From: Hyphomicrobiales bacterium 4NK60-0047b
GTDB taxonomy: Bacteria > Pseudomonadota > Alphaproteobacteria > Rhizobiales > HXMU1428-3
Assembly (NCBI GenBank): GCA_040367435.1
Contig: BAABWY010000001.1
Location: 930,001 to 994,000 of the forward strand
Direction of reading: 5' to 3'
Length of the DNA stretch: 64,000 bases
In this document: in pieces, positions 28,829-36,757 of the stretch
Numbering within the stretch: the first letter of the stretch is position 1
Layout of the letters: each line of letters begins with the position of its first letter
Program-made: the position numbers and the translations under genes
Notes under the pieces: model-generated
Database searches by the model: none
What the model saw: the letters and a program-made list of their open reading frames with translations, nothing else
Told to the model about the DNA's origin: nothing

Positions 28829-30724
28829 TTACCTCCCAAAGAGGCGTTCAATATCCTTCAGTTTCAGCTCAACATAAGTTGGCCGTCCATGATTACATTG
28901 ACCAGAACGTGGTGTTGTTTCCATCTCACGCAAAAGTGCATTCATCTCTTCTGGTAATAAGCGTCGCCCAGTTCGAATACTGCCATGACACGCCATTGTG
29001 GCACAAACATAATCCAGACGAGATTTAAGTTCTGTTGTAGCGTCAAGCTCAGCGATTTCATCAGCTAAGTCTCGAACAAGTGCCTGAATATTCCCCTTGA
29101 TCAACAAAGCTGGTACCTCTTGAACAGAAATTGCGCGCGGTCCAAACCCTTCCAAATAAAGACCAAACTGCTGTAAAGCCTCGCTATGAGCAAGCAACCC
29201 ATCACGCAAATGATCATCCAGTTCAATCACTTCAGGGATTAATAAACCTTGCGACGGCACGCGGCCCCGGGCAACATTTTTTTTCAGTTTTTCATAAACA
29301 ACCCGTTCATGAGCTGCATGCGCATCAACCAAAATCATCCCGTCTGCAGTCTGTGCAACAATAAAGTTTTCAAAAAATTGCGCCCGCGCAGCACCAAGAG
29401 GTTTAGAAATTATTTTAGGGTCCAACTCATCATTGGAAGACAACATCTCACCACTTGGCACATTCACACCATCAAAGCCACTTTGCCACTGGTAAACGTC
29501 ATCAGCTCTTAAAGGTGCCGACTGCCCGTCCGAAAAATTAGAGTGTGTATGTGGTGAATACCCCTCTTCACCAAAATGCGCTCTGCCTTCAGCAAGGTGA
29601 GTGTTATGAGCAGATAAACCATTTCCCTGCACTGATGGTTCATTAGCATAAGCTGGAAAAGAAGAGCGAACATCCTCAGTCCTAAAAGCACTTAAAGTAT
29701 CTGCCCCCCCTTTTGAACTAGCACGGTGTCCCGCCTCATCAATCGCTTGGCGAATGGCTCCAATGAGCAACCCCCGAATAAAAGCACCATCCTGAAACCG
29801 CACTTCCGCTTTTGCAGGGTGCACATTCACATCAACCTTGTCTGGTGGCAAAGTTAAAAACAAACTTAAATAGGGGTGGCGGTTCGATGGTAAAAAATCT
29901 GAATAGGCTGCACGAATTGCCCCTAAAATTTGCTTATCTCGAATAGGACGGCCATTCACGAAAAAATACTGCATCAAATTATTAGCTCTGTGCAAGGTCG
30001 GCAATCCAACAAACCCGCGCAAATGAACATCCTCGCGTGTTGCATCAATAAACAAAGCGTCTTTAACAAACTCCTGGCCAAAAATCTTGCCAATGCGTTG
30101 CAATTCTCCAGCTTCATCACCAATAGCAACTTGAGCTAAATTTAATCTTTGCTTGCCATCACAAGTTAATCGAAACCCAATATCAGGATGAGCTAAAGAG
30201 AGCCGCTTAACAACATCAGCAATCGCACTCGTCTCAGCTCGAACAGATTTTTGAAATTTCAGCCGAGCCGGTGTTGCGTAAAATAAATCGCGCACTTCAA
30301 TGATCGTTCCATGATTAAGCGCAGAAGGGCGCAGTTCGCTTTTCTCTCCCCCTTCAACAGAAAGCTCAAAACCATCACCATTCTTCTCTCGCGTTTGAAT
30401 GGTGAGTTTCGCAATAGAACCAATAGACGGCAGTGCTTCTCCCCGAAACCCAAGAGTGTGAATAGAAAAAAGTCCCTCATCTTGAAGTTTAGAAGTTGCA
30501 TGCCGTTCAACACAAAGGGAAAGATCATTTTCACCCATTCCCTGGCCATTATCAATCACACGAAGCAGGGATAATCCACCATCAGCAGAGACAACCTCAA
30601 TAGAAGAAGCCCCAGCATCAATCGAATTTTCAACAAGCTCTTTAACAACAGAAGCCGGACGTTCAATCACCTCACCAGCAGCAATCTGGTTGATTAAATG
30701 CGGAGATAATTGGCGAATGGTCAT
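28829..30724 (-). CDS. mutL: DNA mismatch repair protein MutL
   Basis: A 631-residue protein. The GHKL ATPase part has VVKELVENSIDAGA, DNGQGM, and GFRGEALPSIGSIAKL. A variable linker (about 340-430) follows, then the dimerisation domain. The C-terminus keeps the endonuclease motifs of MutL from bacteria without MutH: DAHAAHERVVYE (variant of DQHA-E-E), ACHGSIR, CNHGRPT and a final FGR. It works with MutS, encoded at 55 kb in the same window. Confidence 0.96.
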   Translation of the reverse strand: MTIRQLSPHLINQIAAGEVIERPASVVKELVENSIDAGASSIEVVSADGGLSLLRVIDNGQGMGENDLSLCVERHATSKLQDEGLFSIHTLGFRGEALPSIGSIAKLTIQTREKNGDGFELSVEGGEKSELRPSALNHGTIIEVRDLFYATPARLKFQKSVRAETSAIADVVKRLSLAHPDIGFRLTCDGKQRLNLAQVAIGDEAGELQRIGKIFGQEFVKDALFIDATREDVHLRGFVGLPTLHRANNLMQYFFVNGRPIRDKQILGAIRAAYSDFLPSNRHPYLSLFLTLPPDKVDVNVHPAKAEVRFQDGAFIRGLLIGAIRQAIDEAGHRASSKGGADTLSAFRTEDVRSSFPAYANEPSVQGNGLSAHNTHLAEGRAHFGEEGYSPHTHSNFSDGQSAPLRADDVYQWQSGFDGVNVPSGEMLSSNDELDPKIISKPLGAARAQFFENFIVAQTADGMILVDAHAAHERVVYEKLKKNVARGRVPSQGLLIPEVIELDDHLRDGLLAHSEALQQFGLYLEGFGPRAISVQEVPALLIKGNIQALVRDLADEIAELDATTELKSRLDYVCATMACHGSIRTGRRLLPEEMNALLREMETTPRSGQCNHGRPTYVELKLKDIERLFGR

Positions 30725-30859
30725 AAAATTGTATCCAAATTATTTTTCTTAAAAACAGATGAGAGAAAAACGCATTCAAAGATGCAAAAGAAAAAACTGC
30801 CCCTCATTCACAAACTATACCCCTAATGAGAAAGAAGGTGAAGAAAGAGCCTAAATAAG

Positions 30860-30931
30860 CTAGAGCACAATCCAACCGATGTAAAACGAGGGTCGGAAAC
30901 ATTGTGCGCAAAGCAAAAACTCTAAAGCATT
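30860..30931. repeat. RIME-like palindromic repeat, copy R2
   Basis: CTAGAGCACAAT, ACCGA, TCGG, ATTGTGC, then GCAAAAACTCTAAAGCA. The outer stem GCACAAT/ATTGTGC is perfect. The pattern of TAGAGCA ends around a palindrome resembles the rhizobial intergenic mosaic elements. It lies between mutL and pgi; nothing else is seen in that gap. Confidence 0.6.
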
Positions 30932-30991
30932 CAACTGTTTCAATATGAAAGGGTGATGGCCTAGGGAACGAGGAACAGTTAATTAAAGGAA

Positions 30992-32332
30992 CTAATTACG
31001 CAGAAAATCACGCGCCATGCGCTTACCAACCTCTACAGCCGGCTGATCAAACGCATTAATATTAAGCAATCCAGCAGCCAAAATAGTCTCAACCATAAAG
31101 CTCATCAACATTTGCCCAAGTGCAAATTCATTCACTTCAGAAATCCGAATGTAACGCGTTGGTCTATTCGCTTCCTCAAGAGCCGAACGGGTCGCTCGAG
31201 CTTGTGCACTAACCAAATCACCCACATGACGGTCAGAGAAGAAATCCATACCAGCAACACCAGCTAAATCCTTGTCAATGAACGGCCCCTTACCTGTTGT
31301 CTCAGTTGCAACAATCGTCACAAGCTTATCAATCGGCCCATCCATATAAAGCTGTAACTGGCTATGCTGATCCACGGGGCCAAGTGCTGCAATAGGTGTC
31401 ATCCCGACACCATCTTTGCCTAAACTCTCCGCCCACAACTGCACATACCAATTCGCAAATCGGGCAAGTTGGTTCACATAAGGCATCATAACAAAATTAT
31501 TGATATTGCGTTCCTGATAAAGTCCCACGCAAACCGTAGAGCCAAGAACCGGCATAAAATCTTCAAAACTATCACCATAGACAAGATGATTAATTATCTT
31601 AGAAGCACCTTCTCTCAATTGAAAAGGATCCATACCTCGAGCAACAGCAAAAATAAGTCCAACATTAGTCAAACAAGAAAAACGTCCACCAATATCAGTT
31701 TCATGGTCTAAAAACTCACAACCATACAATCCGAGTAAATCACGAAGTCCATTTTTACCACCCGGCACCGGTGGCTCCGAAAGTCCCAAAATAGACTTGC
31801 CAATATAAGATTCTAATCCAGCTTCTTTATATGCATTAAGAACAGTAATCGTTTGCAGAAGAGTTTCAGCCGTATTGCCTGATTTAGAAATAATAACGAA
31901 ACGCGCTTTTTTTAAATCAAGCAAACCTATGCCACGCTCAAGAGAGCGCGGATCAAGATTGTCAAAAATACGTGTGCGAGGAAGCTTGCGCGGCTGGTTT
32001 ACATCATCACCGGGAATAAACCACCCCCCCATCTGAGCAATGGTTTGACCACCAAGACTGGAACCACCGGTTCCTAAAAAAACAACAGTATCAGCTTCGC
32101 CAACACTATCATCACCTTCAATGAGAGAATAAAACTTTTCAGTTAATATCTCAATGTCGTCACGGCGCTCAGCAATCCTAAGTAAGGGCAACAATTCTGC
32201 TTCATAAGCAATTTTTAATTGCTTTGCGCCCTTCGTTGCTCGTTCAAACCACTTATTATATTCTGTCGGAGTAAGCCCATTATCGCCTACCACATCTGCT
32301 AAACAACCGCTAATATCATAGGTAATCGTCAA
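30992..32332 (-). CDS. pgi: Glucose-6-phosphate isomerase
   Basis: A 446-residue sugar isomerase interconverting glucose 6-phosphate and fructose 6-phosphate. Sugar-isomerase motifs are VVFLGTGGSSLGGQTIAQ, ISKSGNTAETLLQ and DIGGRFSCLTNVG. It is about 100 residues shorter than the E. coli enzyme and fits the short form. The start is TTG (MTITYDISG), with an AGG four bases before it; no ATG occurs in frame until about residue 100. It lies between mutL and the M16 protease pair on the same strand. Confidence 0.92.
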   Translation of the reverse strand: MTITYDISGCLADVVGDNGLTPTEYNKWFERATKGAKQLKIAYEAELLPLLRIAERRDDIEILTEKFYSLIEGDDSVGEADTVVFLGTGGSSLGGQTIAQMGGWFIPGDDVNQPRKLPRTRIFDNLDPRSLERGIGLLDLKKARFVIISKSGNTAETLLQTITVLNAYKEAGLESYIGKSILGLSEPPVPGGKNGLRDLLGLYGCEFLDHETDIGGRFSCLTNVGLIFAVARGMDPFQLREGASKIINHLVYGDSFEDFMPVLGSTVCVGLYQERNINNFVMMPYVNQLARFANWYVQLWAESLGKDGVGMTPIAALGPVDQHSQLQLYMDGPIDKLVTIVATETTGKGPFIDKDLAGVAGMDFFSDRHVGDLVSAQARATRSALEEANRPTRYIRISEVNEFALGQMLMSFMVETILAAGLLNINAFDQPAVEVGKRMARDFLRN

Positions 32333-32373
32333 AACCTATATCCCCCAACATCAAATAGTATACGGTTAATAAG

Positions 32374-33762
32374 CTATTGTGTTTCAGGTGCCTCCGGAAT
32401 AGGCTGACCAACAACTACAAACCGCAATTTATCTCCTTGAAATAATCGCTTAGCAACATCACGAATTTGAACCATGGTTACTGAATTTATCATTTCATTT
32501 CGTTTATCAATATAATCCATACCAAGTCCTTCAACTTGAATCCACAACAATTGACTAGCAATTTTTGAAGACGTGTCAAATCGAAGAGCGTAAGAACCGG
32601 TTAAATAGTTTTTAGCATTCTTAAGTTCTTCCTCGCTAGGCCCATCATTGGCCATACGAGAAAATTCTTTTTTAATCAAATCCATAGCTTCTGTAACAGA
32701 AGAATTCTTTGTCGCAACACCGCCCAATACAAGGGCGCTATGTTTTAACGGGTAAAGATAGCTGTAAACTGAATAAGCCAACCCCCGCTTCTCTCGCACT
32801 TCTTCCATTAATCGAGAAGCAAAACCACCCCCCCCCATAATGTAATTCAAAATGTAAGCTGGGATAAAATCTTTATCATCCCGTTTGATCCCTTGATGAC
32901 CAAATTGAACAACAGATTGAGGTACATTCATAGTCACATTATCAAGCTTTGGACCAAATATAGCCGTTGCTTCTGCAACCTCTTTAACTCCTGATTTCTC
33001 AGGCAAATCACCAAAGACTTTATCAATTAAAACACCAAGTTCCTTAGGTGTAATATCCCCAACAACGGAAATTTTCAAATTCTCACGCGAGAAAATCTTT
33101 TTGTGGGCGGCTTTTAAATCATCGCGGCTTAGAGCTTTCAAGCTCGCCTCAGTGCCTTTTGTTGGACGACCATAGGGATGATCTCCAAATGAATTTTTAA
33201 ACCAAGTTCGTGTTGCAACATTATTCGGGTTGTTTTCCTCGAATTTCAAACCAGAAATAATCTGCAATCGCACTCGATCAATTGCATCTTGATCAAATGA
33301 AGGCTGCGTAATCGCCAATTTCAAAAGTTCAAACGCTTCTTCTTTGCGCTCACTTAAAGTTTGAAATTTTCCTGAAAAATTATCACGCGACGCTTCAAAA
33401 CCAAGCCTAATTGCTATCTCTTCAACCTTCTCTTGAAATTCTGTCGATGATAAATCACCAGCACCTTCATCCAGCATCCCCGAAAGTAAATAAGCAGCCC
33501 CTTCTTTTCCAGTCTCATCTTGAGCAGCGCCACCATTGAAAGCAAATTGCATCGCGATTAATGGTACATTTTTCTCTTGAACCAACCAGGCCTCGATACC
33601 AAGTGGACTGACAACCCGTTCAACCTTCATTGCATGCGCCTCATTATTCAAAAATGGCAGAGCCAAAACCGTAAGTAGGAAAAGCACCACTGGTTTGGTA
33701 AACCGAAAAGGTTTCAGAACCATGCTAACACCCCTATTTTTCAAACTATTATTATTTGTCAT
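32374..33762 (-). CDS. M16 family peptidase-like protein without the zinc motif
   Basis: A 462-residue exported protein of the pitrilysin/M16 fold. A signal peptide precedes AHAMKVERVV. Where active members have HxxEH it reads EGAAYLLSGMLDEG, so zinc cannot be bound in the usual way. The C-terminal half keeps FASRLMEEVREKRGLAYSVYS, the substrate-binding Arg/Tyr motif of the partner subunit. It lies 41 bases after the gene for an active M16 protein, which suggests a heterodimer in the periplasm. An internal ATG at 33723 after a GGGGTG box is an alternative start. Confidence 0.9.
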   Translation of the reverse strand: MTNNNSLKNRGVSMVLKPFRFTKPVVLFLLTVLALPFLNNEAHAMKVERVVSPLGIEAWLVQEKNVPLIAMQFAFNGGAAQDETGKEGAAYLLSGMLDEGAGDLSSTEFQEKVEEIAIRLGFEASRDNFSGKFQTLSERKEEAFELLKLAITQPSFDQDAIDRVRLQIISGLKFEENNPNNVATRTWFKNSFGDHPYGRPTKGTEASLKALSRDDLKAAHKKIFSRENLKISVVGDITPKELGVLIDKVFGDLPEKSGVKEVAEATAIFGPKLDNVTMNVPQSVVQFGHQGIKRDDKDFIPAYILNYIMGGGGFASRLMEEVREKRGLAYSVYSYLYPLKHSALVLGGVATKNSSVTEAMDLIKKEFSRMANDGPSEEELKNAKNYLTGSYALRFDTSSKIASQLLWIQVEGLGMDYIDKRNEMINSVTMVQIRDVAKRLFQGDKLRFVVVGQPIPEAPETQ

Positions 33763-33803
33763 AAGAAGTCACTTAGTTTTCAAAGCCAAAATTATTAATT
33801 GTT

Positions 33804-35213
33804 TTATTTCTTTTCAGCCATTTTTTTTGGCTTAGGAATTAAAACTCCAGTAACAGATGAATTGATATCCAAATATTTAGCAGCCACCCGCTTAAGGTCT
33901 TCAACTGTAACTTTTTTCAAGCGTTCCGGATAAGATTCAATATCTTGAATTGACCACCCAGTCGCAAGGGCAAAACCATAACGACGCGCCAAACCAGATT
34001 GACTGTCATTGCCATAAACATAATCAGCAATATATGCATTCCGAGCTCGGTTAAGTTCAAGTTCACTGATCCCATCTTTGGCAATTTTCTCAAAAACCTC
34101 GTCGATGGCACTTTCAATTTGCTCAATCGTCACTCCTTTCGAAGGAATGGCATAAATATACAATCCACCATAATCCAAACCGCTGGCTGAGTATCCACCA
34201 CCAGCACTTGAAGCAAGCTTGTCTGCAACGACTAACTTTTTATATAGACGGCTGGTCGTACCACCAGTTGCAACTTTCATAAGCATCTCGAGAGCTTCAG
34301 AATCACCTTTCGGTGCCGTTTTATAGCTCGGCGCTAAATAATGTCGCTGCCAGGCAAGTTTACCTGCCCGCTCATCTTCAAGTACGACACGGCGCGGAGA
34401 AACATGCGGCGGCTCCATTGGCCGCTCACGAGCTGGTAAATCAGGTCCACGCTTGACAGGGGCATAAAACTTATCAGCCAAACGCTTTACCTCTTCAGAA
34501 GTCACATCTCCTGCAACAATCAGAATAGCGTTATTTGGTGCATAATAATTTTCATAATGTTCAAGTGCATCTTTGCGGCTTAATTTAGCCATTTCATGCA
34601 TCCAGCCAATAACCGGAATGCCATATGGGTGAGATAAATAAAGAGATGCACTGATTTGTTCGCCCAAAAGAGAATTTGGATTATTTTCAACCCGCGAGCG
34701 ACGTTCTTCTAAAATTACGTCTCTCTCAGTCAAAACATCTTTCTCAAGCAATTTCAGATTGCTCATTCTATCCGCTTCCATCTCCATAACCAGTGGCAAA
34801 TGTTCTTTTGCCACACGTTGGAAATAAGCAGTCACATCCTGGCTGGTGAAAGCATTATCTTCCCCACCATTACGAGCAATAATCTTAGAAAACTCACCTG
34901 GAGCAATCTTATCAGTTCCTTTAAACATCAAATGCTCAAGAAAATGCGCAATCCCTGAAACCCCTGGCGCTTCATCAGCCGCACCCACACGATACCACAC
35001 CATGTGCGTAACAACCGGTGCCCTATGATCCGGAATTACCACCACATCAAGTCCGTTTTCCATTTTAAAATAGGTAACTTCCGGCCCGCTAGAGCTTTTT
35101 GCATCATCTTTAGCGTTAATGGCTTTTGTGGTAGTTAAAAGTGCGCCCATAATAAACATCAGTGCCGATACAATTTTTAGAGTTCGGCACAACCCTTTCG
35201 AAACATGCTTCAT
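33804..35213 (-). CDS. M16 family zinc peptidase, catalytic subunit
   Basis: A 469-residue exported metallopeptidase. After a signal sequence, the zinc motif HxxEH is present in SGIAHFLEHLMFKGT, with the downstream Glu ligand in RDVILEERRSRVENNP. It pairs with the inactive homologue immediately downstream. In related bacteria such pairs degrade peptides in the periplasm. The upstream genes are a lipoprotein and lspA. Confidence 0.93.
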   Translation of the reverse strand: MKHVSKGLCRTLKIVSALMFIMGALLTTTKAINAKDDAKSSSGPEVTYFKMENGLDVVVIPDHRAPVVTHMVWYRVGAADEAPGVSGIAHFLEHLMFKGTDKIAPGEFSKIIARNGGEDNAFTSQDVTAYFQRVAKEHLPLVMEMEADRMSNLKLLEKDVLTERDVILEERRSRVENNPNSLLGEQISASLYLSHPYGIPVIGWMHEMAKLSRKDALEHYENYYAPNNAILIVAGDVTSEEVKRLADKFYAPVKRGPDLPARERPMEPPHVSPRRVVLEDERAGKLAWQRHYLAPSYKTAPKGDSEALEMLMKVATGGTTSRLYKKLVVADKLASSAGGGYSASGLDYGGLYIYAIPSKGVTIEQIESAIDEVFEKIAKDGISELELNRARNAYIADYVYGNDSQSGLARRYGFALATGWSIQDIESYPERLKKVTVEDLKRVAAKYLDINSSVTGVLIPKPKKMAEKK

Positions 35214-35377
35214 ATTGTCATTCCAAAATTACAAGTTCTATAAATATAGGTTTTTATTTGAGAAAGAAAAGAGCGGATTTTAACATTCACACTCTTGTGA
35301 GAAATTAAATTTGAGAGATTAAGAATATAAAGTAACCATCTAAAATGAGAAAAACACACAATTAAAGCAGAATTTTT

Positions 35378-35869
35378 CTACTCTTGATTATCTTCAGCAG
35401 GACGACTAAATCCATTCAAAGCTTTAGAGATAAATGATCCACATTTATCAGCCATTTCCTCATCATATTCAGGGTCAGCAGTATTGCGACCAATATCAGT
35501 ACAGTACTTTTTTCTTGCCTTTTCGGATTGTGAAGCAAGTTGTTTACGTTTTAAATCTGGATCATCAGGCCAATTTTGATCTTCTTGTTGAAGAACAACC
35601 CGCTTTCCAGGCTCTGGCAAGTGAGCCGCAGGCGGCAAAACCAATCCAGTACGCTGTTTAACTTTAGGGGTTTTCTGCTTCTTAGTTAAGCTACCAGCAA
35701 TGCCAGCAGCTTCAAAAAGAGCCCCTTCAAGAACCACATCATCGGAACTACAAGCGCCAACTGTAATGAGAAGACCAAATAAGAGTGTTAATTTTAAAAG
35801 GAGATTAGAAAGAGCCTTCAAACAGAAAGATCCATTAAAAATATGACAAAATTTCCCCAAATTCAGCAT
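35378..35869 (-). CDS. Putative lipoprotein between M16 genes and lspA
   Basis: A 163-residue protein. A hydrophobic signal and lipobox LLFGLLITVGAC-SS place the lipid-modified Cys at about residue 40. The mature part has RTGLVLPPAAHLPEP, a KRKQLASQSEKARKKYC stretch and an acidic C-terminus. The slot next to lspA and M16 genes, and the LPP-rich motif, recall the DUF3035/BamF-type lipoproteins of other alphaproteobacteria, but similarity is too weak to assign. The pre-signal region is long; an AGGG box supports the ATG at 35869. Confidence 0.7.
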   Translation of the reverse strand: MLNLGKFCHIFNGSFCLKALSNLLLKLTLLFGLLITVGACSSDDVVLEGALFEAAGIAGSLTKKQKTPKVKQRTGLVLPPAAHLPEPGKRVVLQQEDQNWPDDPDLKRKQLASQSEKARKKYCTDIGRNTADPEYDEEMADKCGSFISKALNGFSRPAEDNQE

Positions 35870-36056
35870 AAATCAGCCCTTTAACACCCTAATATTGATA
35901 TAGAAATCAATTCATCTTGCAAAATCATATGATAAAATCAAACAAAACACAAAACAAGCTCAAAACTTGTCTCTGATATCTTCTTGTTTCAACTCATAAA
36001 AGTCATTTAAGGCCTTTTTACGATGGTAATCGTTATAAACGATCACAAAGAAGCTA

Positions 36057-36608
36057 TTAACCAGTTTCAACATTAACATTCTTTGCTGTTTTTGGCTCAA
36101 TAAATATCAAATGATAAAACAATAATGCGGCCCCAAAAACAATCGCAACATCGGCGATATTAAAAATATACCAATTATAGCCAAAAGCATGCAGCAATAC
36201 GAAATCAGCCACAGCCTCGTATATCACACGATCCACAGCATTGCCAGCAGCCCCGCCTATAATAAGTCCAATTCCCAAAACTAAAATCGGGCACAAAGCC
36301 CTCGCTAACCAAAGAAAAAATCCAATCATGGCAACAAGTGAAAAACTAATGAGAAGCCAACGCCCTAAATCACTATCTTGCGCCAATAGCCCATAAGATA
36401 CCCCTTTATTCCACGCCATGGTTAAATCCATAAAAGATGTAACTTTATAAGAGCACAAATAAGCTTTAGCAAAATTCAAAGGGTCACACCCCGTTTGAGG
36501 CCAGAAAATCTGAACAATCCAATATTTTGAAAGCTGGTCGAGCACAAACGTAATCAAAGCAACCAACACACCAAAAATTGAATAACGGCCCCAAACAGAA
36601 AGTGTCAT
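36057..36608 (-). CDS. lspA: Lipoprotein signal peptidase (signal peptidase II)
   Basis: A 183-residue membrane aspartyl protease that removes signal peptides from prolipoproteins. Four membrane helices. The catalytic Asp residues are in GGAAGNAVDRVIY and FNIADVAIVFG. The codon before the chosen ATG is TTG; an AGGAA box eight bases upstream supports the ATG. It follows ileS on the same strand, the classical ileS-lspA order, and its likely client lipoprotein gene lies downstream. Confidence 0.95.
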   Translation of the reverse strand: MTLSVWGRYSIFGVLVALITFVLDQLSKYWIVQIFWPQTGCDPLNFAKAYLCSYKVTSFMDLTMAWNKGVSYGLLAQDSDLGRWLLISFSLVAMIGFFLWLARALCPILVLGIGLIIGGAAGNAVDRVIYEAVADFVLLHAFGYNWYIFNIADVAIVFGAALLFYHLIFIEPKTAKNVNVETG

Positions 36609-36623
36609 CAATCAAATTCCTAA

Positions 36624-36730
36624 CTAGAGCACTTCCGGAAAAGTGTTACGCGGTTTTCCGATAAGAAGTGCGTAAAAACAAAGAATTTAGAGCATTCCAA
36701 TATTATAAAATAAAAGAGAAATGCTCTAAA
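36624..36730. repeat. RIME-like palindromic repeat, copy R1
   Basis: CTAGAGCACTTCCGGAAAAG, then CGGTTTTCCGATAAGAAGTGC. Stems GCACTT/AAGTGC and CGGAAAA/TTTTCCG are perfect. A second palindrome TTTAGAGCATT/AATGCTCTAAA (36686-36696, 36720-36730) adjoins. This closely resembles the intergenic mosaic palindromes known from rhizobia (recalled, not searched). It separates ileS and lspA. Confidence 0.75.
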
Positions 36731-36757
36731 TGAGAGCAAACGTACTTCAAATTAAAC

